NCBI GenBank assembly: GCA_948474755.1
Contig: CAOLHI010000416.1
Span: forward strand, 248,001 to 312,000
DNA length: 64,000 nucleotides
Source: Ctenosaura bakeri
Lineage: Eukaryota > Chordata > Lepidosauria > Squamata > Iguanidae
Direction of reading: 5' to 3'
Position 1 is the stretch's first letter; each line of letters starts with the position of its first letter. This document shows, in pieces, positions 1 through 12,821 of the stretch. Made by a program: the position numbers and the translations under genes. The notes under the pieces are model-generated. The model made no database searches and had not been told where the DNA came from. It worked only from the letters and a program-made list of their open reading frames with translations.

Positions 1-297
1 TATGTCATATGTTTTACTGTTGTTATATGCTGCTTTGATATCCTCAAACCTAAGTAGTTTAAAATGTTATAAATAATATTTATAAATACTGTTATAAATC
101 AAAACAAATTAAAAAAATCAAGGTAGCTAGGAAATCAGCACTGTAAAACAGAAACTCAGTGTAATTGCCTCCTTAATTTACAGAGTTTAAAGGAATTCAC
201 TCCAAAGTAAATATATAGGATTTCTGCCCATGAGATTAAAATATTGCAGAAATGAGGAGAGAGGAAGGCACACACACACTCATCCAGATTCATAATA
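1..297. other. CUBN intron, unclassified
   Basis: AT-rich intronic sequence upstream of the first exon in view. No gene, RNA or repeat was recognised. Confidence 0.6.
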
Positions 298-682
298 CAG
301 TTAGCCCTCCACATTTGCAGGTTTCACTTTTGCAGATTTGATTATTCATGGATTATTTGCTGTCACCTCTGCTGCCTCCCTATGCCATTTTAAATAGGGA
401 CTGCAAGCCTTGTGAGAGTGAGAAACTGCAAATGAGTCTTGTAAGTCCGTATTAAAAATGGTGTGGGGTAGCAGTGGATGTGGCAGTAATCCCCACCAGC
501 CCCCCAGTTCTGCCTTGTGAAGGAACCCTGATGCCTCAGAGGAATCCAGAGTGGGTTGAATATGGTGATCATACTGTTTTGTGTGCTAAATATGATTTGG
601 GAGGACCTAGAGTTATTCATGGTTTTTTCACTTTTACGGAGATTCTGTGCCACTAACGCCAACGAATGTGGAGGGATGACTG
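298..682. mobile_element. pogo/Tigger-like short DNA transposon
   Basis: The ends are inverted repeats (CAGTTAGCCCTCCACA on the left; CAGTCATCCCTCCACA read inward from the right) flanked on both sides by TA at 296-297 and 683-684. A TA target and ends starting CAGT fit the pogo/Tigger group. The 385-bp element has no transposase. Small ORFs inside it are chance. Related copies lie at 27465, 27703 and about 38205. Confidence 0.7.
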
Positions 683-718
683 TACAACAGTTTTAGAAGG
701 CTTGGTAAAATAAAAAGT

Positions 719-865
719 TTACTGCCTTCAGGTCACTTCTGACCTACAGCAACCCTCAGGTAAACCTATCTCATAGATGCAGTGCTCCTGGTCAATTGCA
801 AGGCATGTCGGGGAACAGGGATTCAACCTGGGCTTGATGGGCTTACAGCTCCTCTGAAATCTCCC
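719..865 (-). mobile_element. Sauria-type SINE, degenerate
   Basis: On the minus strand this resembles the window's common SINE: tRNA-like head with GGTTCGAATC-like box, then a tail near GACTTGAAGGCAC. Here the antisense GCCTTCAGGTCACTTCTGAC and AACCCTCAGGTAAACCTATC are visible but diverged. Confidence 0.5.
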
Positions 866-1125
866 ATCATCCCCAAATTTGGGATCATGAAAGCTAGAAT
901 GTTGCAAACTCAGAGGTCCATAGTTTGAGGAAGTCTGTAGTTTGTGTCCCAGGCATCATAGGGACTGCTACTGATTAATGATCAGAGGTGTTTGTTACAA
1001 CATATTTGTATAATATCTAAGAGGAAACAATGCAGATAATCACTACTTTTTAAGCATATATAAAAGAGAAAACAGCACTAAAAGGATACTTCCTCTCCAT
1101 TGCATTTCCTTTTGTTTGATTTCAG

Positions 1126-1285
1126 CTTTATGATGGTCCTAATGCCCAATCCAACCTGATAGGCACTTTCTGTGGCAATAGTAGGCCCCCATCTGGTGGC
1201 ACCACTAGTTCCAGTCTCCATGTGGCATTTAACTCTGATAGAATAACAGAATCTACTGGATTTCAGATGCTATGGCAAGTAAATG
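1126..1285 (+). CDS. CUBN: Cubilin exon: second half of a CUB domain (about CUB16)
   Basis: The exon follows a TTCAG acceptor and ends at a GTAAGT donor. It enters in phase 0 and leaves in phase 1 (160 nt). The peptide opens with LYDGPNAQSNLIGTFCGN, the calcium-loop YDG and the TFCG that holds the fourth CUB cysteine, and closes with GFQMLWQVN, the usual last strand. The first half of this domain lies upstream of the window. Cubilin is a membrane-associated receptor of stacked CUB modules that works with amnionless and megalin to take up intrinsic factor-B12, albumin and other ligands. The number 16 comes from counting back from better matched domains downstream. Confidence 0.93.
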
Positions 1286-3060
1286 GTAAGTCACCTGGAT
1301 TTTTTTCTCTGTTTCCTTGTTATGCAAGGTTACTCATTCATGCAATCTCAGAATGCTAGACATATTTGCTAGAACAGATTTAATAGGATGACAACCCAAT
1401 CTTTTGTATTCTTATTTGGAGGCAAATTACAGAGGTGGGTTTTTTTTGTTTGTTTGTTTCTTGTTATTACTGTTAAATGCGTGCAGTAGATAGACACAGT
1501 TTTCATTTGGATATGCAATTCCAACACATTTACTAGAATGCCAGTAGAAGACAAAATTTTTAGTGCACTAACGATCTATGTGTGGGGAAGAATGTCATTT
1601 CAATTTATTTTTTATAAGACGTTTCCACAATCACAAATTTCTTCATATTTGGAATAGAAGTTATTTGAGAATTTGAAAAAAAAAGTGAGAGGAACCAAAA
1701 CTGACAGATTCCTCCAGATAGGCCAAGGGCTTTGCATGTTCATCTCTTAAAAAACCTGGTCTTGGGTCTCCATGTGCTCAGCCAGGTAGGTGCTGAATAA
1801 GAATTGCCACCTTTCCCCCCTTTTTTTTCTCTTCAACTCATCCTCTTTTCCTCTTACATATATAGTAGGCTGTATGCCATGGTCCACTCCTTGCTGGCTA
1901 TGGTTGTATTGCTAAATTTGGCCACTATATATAGGTGCAAATTTCTCTTCAATACAATTTTTAAGGATTTTACCCAAATTTGCAAATCACATGTTTAAAA
2001 TGGAAAAGGATTTGATATTTAAAACTTTAAAATGTGGGAAGAATTGAAGCTGATAGACTAGTTCCCATCTCAAAGATTAATTATGTTCACATAAACTTTA
2101 TGTTTGCCTCTTTCTAGATCTTTATGAAACACGGCTGTAAAATGCAGCCTGGTTGCTTGACCTGTTTAACAGCAACAACTGCATAACCCTGCAGGGAGAC
2201 TGTGACCTGCTAGCATTGCAGTGCCCCCTTTCAGAGGATGTTGGTGTGGGGAGGGAAGTTTGGAAAAAAGAAAATAAACAGCCACAATTGCCTTGTCTGG
2301 TTAATCAGTTCACACCATTCAGTTTTTGACAGCATGGAGAAGCAGCTGGAATTGGCTGCAGACAGGAGGCCCTGGTGCGGGTTGCCTTGCAGAGTTTGAG
2401 ACGGAATTTCCCATTCTCACATGCTTGCAGTCTGCAGTAATTTGGCATTTCTAAAAGTTTTTGGGGGAAGGCTTCAGCATCCAAAGGTGGGGGTGGGTAG
2501 AGAGAGAAGTTTGGGACCCCCCTGGCAGCACTGCTGAGAAAAGAATGACTTGTATGAAGAATGGTTGCTCTTCAGCTGAGACACACAGCAGGGGAAGTGT
2601 TACTGAACCACAGGAATGAGACCTCAGGATGGGGAGGTGATGTCATCCCAGAGCCACACAAAGGAAGAATGGGGAGAGGAGAAGGGAGGGAAGTGCCTTT
2701 TTCTCTGTAGACAGATGACATCATCCCTTTCAGAAAGGCTGCAGCCGTTAGCTTATCTTTCCCTTCCTGTACAGCTTGATAGTTCCTAAACCCCTGCTAG
2801 TTGGTGAAAACCCCTCTCTGTTATTTAGATGCCTTTGTTTTCTTCAACCTCATGGATTGCCCTTGTCCAATCCATGTCTCCCTGGCATTTCTCTTTCCAC
2901 GCAGTTGTCACAGGCCTATAACTTCTGTTTTAATTAATCTTAGGATAATGGGCTACCTCATCCCCTATCTTGCCCTGTGTTTATTGGCATGGTCCAAAAG
3001 TATGCTAATTGCTTTTTCAGTTAATTCAGAGCTGATTTAGTGATGTAGGTTAAAGCTGCT
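1286..3060. other. CUBN intron, unclassified
   Basis: No exon-like CUB peptide, RNA gene or repeat family recognised. ORFs of 60-80 codons here have no recognisable protein character. Confidence 0.5.
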
Positions 3061-3247
3061 AGTTTTAGTTGTTGTTTTGTGCATTCAAATTGTTTCCAGC
3101 TTATGGTGATCCTAAGATGAACCAGCCACAGGGTTTTCTGGGGGCTGAGAGTGTGTGATACACCCAAGGACACCCAGTGGGTTTCAATGGCCAAGTGGAG
3201 AATTGATCTCCAGTGCCCCAATGCTCAGACCACTGCACCACACTGGA
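3061..3247 (-). mobile_element. Sauria-type SINE
   Basis: This is an antisense copy. It starts with GTTGTTGTTTTGTGCATTCA (the reverse of the AAC-repeat tail) and ends at CACCACACTGG, the reverse of the CCAGTGTGGTG head. The tRNA-derived head with a Bov-B-type tail is the squamate Sauria SINE pattern. Confidence 0.75.
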
Positions 3248-5860
3248 TATAAACAAAGATTTGGACATGTCACTTTTTGGACTACAAAATGTAAATATTC
3301 CAGTCTCTTGTCTAAAGCTCCCGACAGCAATCCCAAGTTCTACAACTATGGTGGTGGCAGGGGCAATTTTATTTTTATTTTTTTGCTTGATACAACTCCT
3401 CTCACAGGCTTCACGAGTAAGTTCTGGACAATTCAGAAGGGATGTGATGTCATGCTCAGTTTTCATGAAATTGGGTATTTGATCTATGTTGCTGGGGGTC
3501 ATGATGGTCAAATCAATCTGAACTGTCACATTTTATAATGGTTTTGCAGCAGCTTGGGCCATTCTGGGGCAATTCATGGCCTGGGCTCCAACAGCTTTGA
3601 GGCTGTCTTACAGAGCTCCAGGGCTCACAAAAAGAAGTATGTGTATGTGTTAGGGGGTGGAAGCCACATGCAGCCTGTGCTCCCTACTTTCTCTACTTCT
3701 GATTTACATGATATTCATAAAAAGAACTGAATAGTGTGCTGATGTTCCATTTACCTCTGTTGTTACCACTCCTAGGGGCTGTTTCCCTGCTCCTTAAAAA
3801 AAAAATTGCCCATTTTCTACATTGCCTGCTTAGTTACATATGCATAATTAGGTACTGTTTCCTGGTCCTGTCCCACCCCCAACCTAATTTCCCAGGCAGC
3901 AGCTACACTGAGAGGTGGAGTTCTGCTCAGCTTGTGATTGGGGCACGGGAGGGTGATGTTTCCACCTCCCTCCTTTGGCTTCTGACTGTTGCAGCTTCAC
4001 TCACTGACAGAAGGGGAATGGAAACAACATTCTCTTGTGCCTCAGTTGCCAGCCACTGCCTGGAAAGTAGGGTTGGGAGGGAGGGCCTTTATGGTTGTGG
4101 CAAGGGTGCCATGATCATGACTAAATAATGTTTAGTGAATGTGGAGCAGTTACCTGAGGTTACGAATCTGTAACTCCAATACAGAACGCCAGCTGTTATC
4201 TTTAGAATTTTCCTCCTCCAGATTCCTTCTTGGTTTCATTAATTGCCAATGTTTGTTTAGCTAGCTCTTGCTCCTTTTTATATTTTCCTTCATCTGGGGC
4301 CAGGTTTTCACTTCTGCAAAAGAAGACTCCTTGTTTAGCCTCCTTGTCTGCGGAGGAATGACTTTTAGCCAGCCTACAACTGGGATGGGGAGATTTTTTT
4401 AAGTGTCCTTCTTGGATTCCCATGAAGCTGCTAATGTGAAAAGCACAGAGCCATTAAATGCATTCACATGTTTATCATTGTGTCTGTTCGGTGCTAGTCA
4501 CTCACACCCCTCCAGGCACTGGCCTAGAGGATGTTGCTTGGAGACAGAGAAGATGGGACAGTGGTAGTTGCTAGGTGGGTGAAAAAGTAGGAGTCACTTC
4601 CTTGTAGAGTTAGACATCCTAATATTTTGGAGAGCCCAGAGATCTTGTTCAGAGCTGAGAATTACTCCTATTATGTATGCAAATGAAGCTCGCTGGATAT
4701 TATCTCAGCAGTCAGTTACTGGGAGTTTCTAAATTTTGCACCATCTTCTGCTGTTAAGAAGATCTTAGCCTACAGAAAATGTGGCCACCATCAAATCAAT
4801 GTGATTCTTGATCTATTTGTTTTATAGTTTCCAAGCAACTGTGACTTGGTTAGGCAGTCTTTCTAGGTACTTTCCAAGGGAACTCCGAGACCTTTGTAAG
4901 CCATAAAAAAGAAATAAGCTCTCTCCCACATTTTTACTTGTGGTTTTTGAAATATATGGTAGATGTGCCCAAAAATGACGACAAGGAGTGGTGACTGAGC
5001 TGGTGTAAGCAACTAATTCTCTAGAGTTACATCTTAAACTTGCTTGTAGATTTCAGCCAGCCGCCCACCCAAGCATTTCAAACCCAAATGTCCCTTTGCC
5101 CTAGAATCCCTTGCAACATGTTTTTCTGTGCAATGCAAGCTCCTGAAATGTACCTAAGTTCCCTGGGAGATCCATGTATATTTTCATGCCTTTTGTTTGT
5201 TAGTTTTGTGTCTCTGTAGCTCTTTTTAAAAGATCAGCTCCTCCTTTGTTTCAGCAAATAGGAAATGCCCTTCTATTATTTTAATGACTGCAAAATCACA
5301 TTTTTAAAAATCTGTCCCTCTCTTTCCCTCAGAGTTTGTTGTCAAAAAGGCCCAAAGCTGATTTTAAAGGGAAAGTGCCCTTCTATTGGCATTCAACTCT
5401 CAACACACACAATGATCTTTTGATAGGAACCTTTCAGTAAATGTTTGGAATTTCTTAGTCAGCAACTCATTGTTTGGATTTCAGCAGAAATCTATGGCAC
5501 ACTCCTCTTAGGTATTATTTCAGACCTTTGATTTAGTAGATAAGTAGAGAAAATATTTTTATTTTTTTTATGTGGGTATTTCTTTTTTTTTAAACGTTTC
5601 CTCCCCAAAGGGAAATTCTACCACCATGTTCTAATATGATTAGGTTACCATCTGGTTGCAGTTTCCTCTCTGATATCTGACTGCTTGAATAGCAGGATTT
5701 TTAAATTTATTTAAATTTATTTTTAGCAGGACTTGCTATGAGCACTGAGGGGAGAGGAAAGTGACACATGTGATTCACATGAACTGGGATGACCCCCTCC
5801 CTTCCTATTAGCTGATCCCAAATGATTCTTGAGGGCTTTTTTTTAAAACAACAACAACAA
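3248..5860. other. CUBN intron, unclassified
   Basis: Nothing recognised. ORFs up to about 142 codons at its left edge overlap the SINE on both strands and are not genes. Confidence 0.5.
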
Positions 5861-5867
5861 CAACTTG

Positions 5868-6058
5868 GTCTAGAGTTGTGTGGTGTAGTAGTCTGAGTGC
5901 TGGATTAGGGTTTGAATCCCTGCTCAGCCATGGAAACTCATTGGGTGACCTTGGGCCAGTCACACACTCTCAGCCTCAGAGAAAGGCAATGTCTACCCCC
6001 ACTAAGAAAGGCCTATGAAAGGGTTGCCATGCGTTGGATTCAGCTTAAAGTCTGAATC
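5868..6058 (+). mobile_element. Sauria-type SINE
   Basis: The sense copy has GTGTGGTGTAGTAGTCTGAG (head), GGGTTTGAATCCCTGCTCAG (box B region), then GGTGACCTTGGGCCAGTCAC and CTCTCAGCCTCAGAGAAAGG. A run of ACA/CAA triplets precedes it. The tail is diverged. Confidence 0.75.
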
Positions 6059-8004
6059 CAAGCCCCCAGCCAGAATTTTGTAGTATGTGAGTATAGTTTT
6101 GCAAGAGTAACTAGGGGAAATGTTTCCTTTCTAAGCTATATTAATTCAAATGCTTGCAATGCTTGCAAAAGAACGAGAATGTGCAGAGCCCGCTGTACCA
6201 CTGGAGGCTGGTGAAGTAAAGTGATGAATTTTATCAGAATTTGGCAATCTGCTGTAATTCACCTTAAGGAATCTTCTGTATTGACATTAGTCATGTTTAG
6301 GGGAGAAGGCTTGAAAGGATGAAGGCAACTAGGCAGGAACTGAGGCTCATTTCCTTTCTTTACATCCGCTCCCCATCATAGACTCCTCCCTTGAATTCCT
6401 CCAAAAGAGGCTCACCTCATGAGAAAGGTGGCTAAGTTGAGGTTTGTATGTATGAAAGGCTACAGGTTCAAATCCTGACAAGGAACCAAGGCTGAACATG
6501 GCTACTAGGATCTTGCAATTTGCTGACTGAGGCTAAAATCTTACGGTTAGTCCTGTATGTGGGCTCACCATTCAATAGCTGGTTTGTTAGCTGTGTTCTA
6601 CATAAGACAAGCTAGTAGGATTGAGGGTTATGTGCACACAGGATAGATTCTCCCCGTAGACTTCAGCCCTCTTGGAGAAACTTCTAGGAAATTTGTCTTC
6701 CATTCAGTGGTCTGTCATTAGTCAGCAAAGGAATCAGTGGCAGTTGAGGGCTTCCACATCAGTGGGATATAAAATCCACTCCAGGATTTAGTTCAACACT
6801 TAAAGGAACCTGTTTGGGGAATAGAGTTCAGTTCCTTGGATAGCCCCTTTTACATCTAGACTTCACTGCCCCACTGGCATGGGTGGCTTCATTGCCTCAC
6901 TGGCATGCGTGTTGCCAGCTGCCACTGAATCCTACCAGTATGTTGAGCCAGGCAGCTACCACAGGACACAGTGACAAAATAAGAAAAAATATATGCTTAG
7001 AACCTAAAATAACTTGCTGGCCTCAGGAAGCCACTGGGCCGTTTCCAATGTCAAAATAAAATTCCTGATGAACTTGTTCAGATTTATAGGGATATATGTC
7101 CAGGAATATGCACATATATTCTTTTTCCCAACAGTAGTATTTGTTAAGTTGTAGGAGAAAATGTATGTATCCGATACATGAAACATTCAGAAGGAATAAT
7201 CTGAGTATGAACTTGAATATTCAGCACAGGAGTGGCTGGGTGGGAAAGGCTAAATTTTAAACATCGTGAGTTTTCCACTGGTCTAACCCATTTTGAATTT
7301 CAGTCATGTCTTTGTGGCTAACAGGAAGAAGTAAGTAGGAGAAGCTGAGTCATAAATAAGTCAAACCATTCCCAGTTCTTTCAGCCCCAAATAGGTAGTG
7401 TACTGCTTGCCAGTATAGCTTGCATTTTACCCTAGGAATTAAACCACAAAAGAGCTTGGTTTGTTGGGAACACAGCACCAGTATCCAAGATTCAATATGT
7501 TTGTTTTTTTCTTGCTGTGAATGTCCATCTTACTTCTGCTGAGCAGTGAATGGCCGGAAAGTTTCAGATGAAGGTTTTGCATAGCTATATTTAGAAAAAT
7601 TCTAGTGAGGTAAATCTGTTAGTCTGTTGCAGGGAAGAAAACAAAGAGCCCCATAAACCATTCATAGTGACTCAAACCTTTTGGGGTCTGTTAGTTTCAC
7701 TCCTTGGCAAACAAACTATATGCCTTAGGAGTGAAATTGACTAAATATGTCTGCATATACAAAAAGCACAAATCTTAACATGGTATTTCAGTTAAATGCT
7801 TGCAGTATTTGAAAGCCGTAGCAGTAATCTCTAGGTGGTTTGCAACAAGAAAACATTTCCAATTCAGTTAGCCAACAGTCTTTCAGAGACACAAGGCTGG
7901 AGGCAGGCTTGGAAGACTCCTTTCTTCATGGGGCCTCTGCACAACTCCACAACTCAAAGCTTTCCTCTGCAGGGTTGAACATGCTTCAAACCGTTGAAAG
8001 AGAA
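6059..8004. other. CUBN intron, unclassified
   Basis: No feature recognised on either strand. Confidence 0.5.
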
Positions 8005-8155
8005 AAGGAAGCCCTGAGGCCCCTCTAAGTTTCACTATATTTCAGTAAGCTTTTGTGGGCTTCAGACTACTCTTTCAGATCTACCATCTGTAATCCACAA
8101 AGGCTTTCTGCTGAAATAAATTGGTTACTCTTAAAGGGGCCACTGACCGTCTGTT
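8005..8155. repeat. Interspersed repeat in head-to-head inverted arrangement
   Basis: An antisense segment (AAGCTTTTGTGGGCTTCAGA) is followed by a sense segment (GGCTTTCTGCTGAAATAAAT, TTACTCTTAAAGGGGCCACT) of what looks like one reptile repeat that normally reads AGCTTATGCT..AAATAAA..GTTAGTCT. I do not know its family name. Other copies lie at about 24290-24373 (minus) and 54755-54882 (plus). Confidence 0.5.
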
Positions 8156-9085
8156 TCTTTTTATACTGGAAAAAGACTAAAACTGTTTAGGGGGGTGGGA
8201 ATTCCTGCTGTCTGCTGCATGGGAAGTGGAGAGAGAGAGGGTTCGGGTGAATAAACAACAGGGGCTGGAGGGAGAGAGAGAGAAAAACAACGAGGAAGAA
8301 AAAAATGTGTTTAGGGGTAGAGGAGGCTAAAGGATTTCAGTCCCAGGTAGTACTTCTGCTAGACCAAAAGTATGCCTGTATATTGTGCCCACTTGGCCTT
8401 TTACTTGGCCCTGAAATTGTATAGCTCACTGTTGTTTCATACATTCTGTCTGTTCACACAATAACTATATTTATAGTGAAATGTGTTGCATTAATGCTTT
8501 TGTAATAGTATGAGAAAGCAAAGCTAATAAACAGTCTTTTATCTTTCTTCATAAGCATGCCCATTGTACTGATAGTGTTTCCTCTTGATAAGGAACCATT
8601 TCCTTTCAGCTGATGAAAGGTTTAGTGACAGGGAGGAAAGCTATAAACATCAGTTACAGAATCTTCCATGCTTTTTTGTAAAGGCTGGAACTATAAGGGA
8701 ATGGTGTAGGACTTCTCTTAAAGATCCCGCAAGCATACTGGTGGACTACATGTCTTTACTATCATACTTTATGCTGAAGGCCAGGGAAACAGAAGGTCTT
8801 CCCTCTTCCTCATTGCCTCCCCATCTGTGCAACAGCAGCTGAGAGCTTGAGGGCCTCAGGTCCATTTTTCCTGGTCACTGATCTGCTTCAGGGAAATGTG
8901 TGCTTGAGTGCATTCTGGAAGGAACAACCTCTGTCGCCAGCATAAGTGTTCCTTGCTCCCTACGTATATTAGGGCAGCTGAAACATGCTTGGATGAATCC
9001 ACATAGCTGATTGACTGCTGGGGGAACAGAGCTCTGCCTGTGAGCTCTGCTGTTGCACTCCTGGGATGAGGACAGTTGCACTTAG
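8156..9085. other. CUBN intron, unclassified
   Basis: Contains purine-rich GAGAGA runs near 8230-8285. No gene or named repeat recognised. Confidence 0.5.
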
Positions 9086-9821
9086 GCCATTTCCGCACGA
9101 GGTTGACACGTCGTAGCAGTGTCGAATTCTTACCCTCCCGTCTGCATGTTGAACCATTTTAACTTCATAGTTTTCTTCGTGGTTCTGCATGTTTTCAGCT
9201 GCTAGAATGGTCCATTGCAGTTCACTGCGAAGAGAAAGCGCTGTATGAGAAAAACAGAAAAACTTGGATGTAAATCTCCCAAACCAGTTCTGCTTCGGTT
9301 TTCGCCTACATGCAGAAGTGTAGCATCAATTCATGTTGCAGAAGTGGCCAGCTAGGGGTGTTCCCAGGCTGTCCCTTCCGTCATTTCTGTCCCTATCTCT
9401 CTCCGCCCATCAAAGGACAGGCTGCCGTCACTATTATCTTCATATGTTAAACAGACAGTGGGAAGAGAATGGATCTGGTAATGGACTGTTAAGACATGGT
9501 TTTTTTTCAATGTATCAACGAACATACATACCTACGCACAAATGTAGCAACACAGAAATGTGTTAAAATTGTGTGTGTGTGTGTGTGTTTTTAAAAAACA
9601 GACCAATCCGCGATGGTGGGGCAGGGTGAGGGAAGGCAATGGGAGTGGCCAGGGACTTGCTGTTGCAGATGCAGCAACCGCTGTTCTCCACAGTAGTATC
9701 ATGCAAATGGGGGGGGGTGCAGACAGCACAGTTTCTGAATTTCTCTGAATCGGAATATTAAAAAAAAAAATGCTCTTGACATGCAGTGAACTGCTCCTTC
9801 CCTTTCATGTGGAAATGGCCA
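9086..9821. mobile_element. Inverted-repeat DNA element with GGCCATTTCC ends
   Basis: The left end reads GGCCATTTCCGCACGAGG and the right end reads inward as GGCCATTTCCACATGAAAGG. Interior about 715 bp without a transposase, with CpG-containing segments and a (GT)n run at 9571-9588. The flanks (TTA and AAA) do not give an exact duplication. Similar ends are seen at 30966-31434 and 44547-45233. Confidence 0.5.
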
Positions 9822-9956
9822 AAGAGATACAGGATACCTCCCTCCACAGTGTCAGAAAAGAAATATAGTGTAACTGGGAGATATACCAGTGTAGGTTACC
9901 AAGAACTGTGTGACTTGACAGATATTAGCCCAAGAGATTTGCTCAAAGTTTAAGAC

Positions 9957-10683
9957 TAATGGCCTTATCACATAAGGCTGGTAAATCACAATTGCAGCAG
10001 GATAATAACATCTTTGGCTAGAACTTATCATATTACCTGATTCTTCTTTTGTTGTTCTCCCAGTAGGAGACCACTTGAAAAGCATTTCTTTAACAAAGGA
10101 GGTGATTAATTGATTTTTTTTTTACTATATCATATGAGGCAAGCAAATCACAGTTACTGCAACTTAGTAGTGTTCTTTTATTAACACACACACACAAACT
10201 ATTAATGGCCTCCTTTGTAAAATAAACACTTTCCAAATAATCTCCCACTAAGAGAATGACAGAAAAATGAGGTAATGTGATAAGCTCCAGGCAAAGATGC
10301 TATTGTTTTTGTTGTGTGCCTTCAAGTCATTTTCAACTTACATGGCAACCCTAAGGTAAACCCTATATGAGTTTTCTGGGGCTGAGAGTATGTGATATGT
10401 TCAAGGTTACCCAGTGGGTTTCCATGGCCAAGCAGGGAATTGAAGCCTGGATTCTAGGGTTCCGAGTCCAGTGCTGAAGCTACTAGGCCACACTGGCTCC
10501 ATTATCCTGCTGTAACTGTAATTTACATGCCTCAGTTCTTTGTATTTGTAAAAGAACCACTTTCCAAACAGTCTCCCACTGGGAGAACAACAGAAGAGCA
10601 ACTATGTCATGTAGTAAGTCCTAGTCAAAGACACTATTATTCTGCTGTAATTGTGATTTACCTGCCTTTTGTGATAAAGCCCT
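9957..10683. mobile_element. Long-inverted-repeat DNA element, interrupted by a SINE
   Basis: The left arm starts GGCCTTATCACATAAGGCTG and includes TCACAATTGCAGCAGGATAA. The right end reads inward GGGCTTTATCACAAAAGGCA with TCACAATTACAGCAGAATAA. The right arm sequence occurs a second time at about 10240-10295 plus 10499-10525, split by a SINE. No transposase is present. Confidence 0.6.
10298..10498 (-). mobile_element. Sauria-type SINE inside the inverted-repeat element
   Basis: Antisense copy. GTTTTTGTTGTGTGCCTTCA (tail side) runs to TAGGCCACACTGGCTCC (head side). It is inserted between GATGCTATT and ATTATCCTGC of the surrounding element, so it is younger than that element. Confidence 0.8.
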
Positions 10684-11161
10684 AAGACAGCATTTAGACA
10701 GTGGCCGTGTCACATTATTGTGAGTGATATACACTGAGATTTGCTCATTTGCACCACAGTGTAGTTGTAGAGTCTTGAAAACAATGTTGTGATGGTTTTC
10801 CCCCTCCCCTCCTCCCTGCTTGCAGTTGGGCTGTCAGAAAAGTTTAGGCACTGAACTATTTTCTAAGGTTCACTTGGTCCTGGGTCACAAACAAGAGGGG
10901 TCATGGCCTAGGAAAATCTCAGCAGATGATGAAGTCTGAATGAAGCAGAAAAGCAGGATATGGAACAAACATGATTTGAGGAGGAGTCAAGAAAGATGGA
11001 ACACAGCATGGCTTAGCAAGTCTTTTCAAATGGCAGTTGGCAAGCATTGTGTTGCCTGTGTGAAGTCTATTTTTCCACTCACTATGGTTTGTTGATAGGT
11101 ATTTCACCATATTATAGTGGAACTTGGTGATCTTTGAAAAGTGGGTTGAACTAGGAAGTCA
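10684..11161. other. CUBN intron, unclassified
   Basis: Nothing recognised. Confidence 0.5.
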
Positions 11162-11272
11162 AAGAATCATAGAGTTGGCAGGTACCCCAAAGGATGTCTA
11201 GTCCAACCCTTGCCAGGGGACGAATCCACAGCTAAAGCATTCCTAAGAGGAGGACATCCAAATAGTTGTAAT
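11162..11272 (-). mobile_element. CR1 LINE 3' end fragment
   Basis: GAATCATAGAGTTGGCAGGT and GATGTCTAGTCCAACCCTTG are the reverse of the CR1 3' terminus. Only the last 110 bp are present, the usual 5' truncation. Confidence 0.75.
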
Positions 11273-12821
11273 TGTCTGGTACTGATGGCTATAATATTAT
11301 TAGTAAATCTTGAGCCAAAAAGAGAAGCTTAACAAAGATCCACTGAAGAACTGAAGTGTAAGACAGAAAGATGGTGTATGTGGTGTACACTAAGAAAAAC
11401 ACCTAAAAATGCACACACTAGGTGGAAAAATCAGTTTATACAGCAAGGTCTTTCCAACAAGGAAAACTGTGGACTAAAATATGGTTAAATTACCACTTCT
11501 AGGTAGGCCAGGGCCACCTAATTCTTTCTTCATTCATACAGAAATGATTGCATCTCACTTGAAAAAATTTGCAATCAAAATATGAACTTTTTTGAAGCTT
11601 TGTTGTAACTATATAAATGAAGTTTCTGTTTGCTTCTCACTGCATCATGGTAACTGGATGGATAGATATTTACCAAATGTGGAGGAGATATTCAGGATAG
11701 CTTGGTTTAACAAATTGGCACCATGGTCTACATGAAATTGACTTTTAGGTGGTGTGGTGTGGTACCCCAGTTATTTTCATTCATACAGGGTACTCTGTTA
11801 GGCAGCCAGTCAGGAGTGGCATGCTTTCTCAAGGGCCACTGAGGCTGACATAGAATATCAGGAATATTTTAGCACTCAAACACAAAGGCAGTCATCTTTC
11901 AGAATGGTTGAAACCAGACAGTGACTACCAATGATTAATAATTACACTGAGCAACTCTGAACACTACAGCTGGTGCATATATCAAATGAGGTAGCAATGC
12001 AATTGCACAGGGTACAGTGGGTATCAAAGGCACTTGAATAATTTAATAAAAATGTGTTGCTTGCCTTGATACAGCGCTTACTAGAGCTGCAAACTGTCCT
12101 AAGAACCATGCAAATTTTTAAAGAGCAAATGTGGAAGCAGCAATATCTGAAAAGAAGAACTTGGCTCTCTAGCACCTCGCAAGAGCTAACAGTTGGCTTT
12201 TCTCCCTGCCAAGAACTGAGTAGAAACCACATCCGCTCAGGAACTTCTCTGAGGGGCTTTCCTGTCCTTAGTCATTTTTCATGCCTGCTTCATTTATCAG
12301 GATGGGCCACATGTTGCCTCACAGGCTGTAAATCTCAACCAGTCTTTATGAATCATTGCAGGGATAGTAGAATGGGAGGAGAAGATGGCATTAAACATTT
12401 TCTCCCAAGAGGCCAGCTGCAGTACAGTCCAGCATTTATTTTTGCATGATGACAGTGCAAAAATAAACCAAGAAACTGTGTGGCAGTGCAGAATTGTCAC
12501 TTGTTACATGCCTTTATTGAACCAAACTATTCAGCTGCCATTCTTGAAAAAGAAGAGATTTTAAAGGACTACCACTGAGAAGGAGATTTGTATACTGATG
12601 CCTATTATCTGAGTCATTAAAAGCATAGCTCCTTCTGCTCCATTTCCCACCACAGTCAGAAGTCTGGCATGCACTGCCACATGCAGTAGGAAATTCTCAG
12701 TAGAAATATTAAAAAAACAAAACACCAACCTTAAAAATCTTGATTTTATGCTTTCTCAGAATCCTACCACCATTTTGTTCTGTTCCATTCCTGATGCAGA
12801 TGCTCTCCCCATTAGCTAAAG
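11273..12821. other. CUBN intron, unclassified
   Basis: No gene or named repeat recognised. ORFs of about 96 and 131 codons on opposite strands overlap each other and have no protein signature. Confidence 0.5.

Noticed and set aside
3101..3538. Overlapping ORFs of 89-142 codons on both strands
   Set aside because: They overlap an antisense SINE and one another in several frames.
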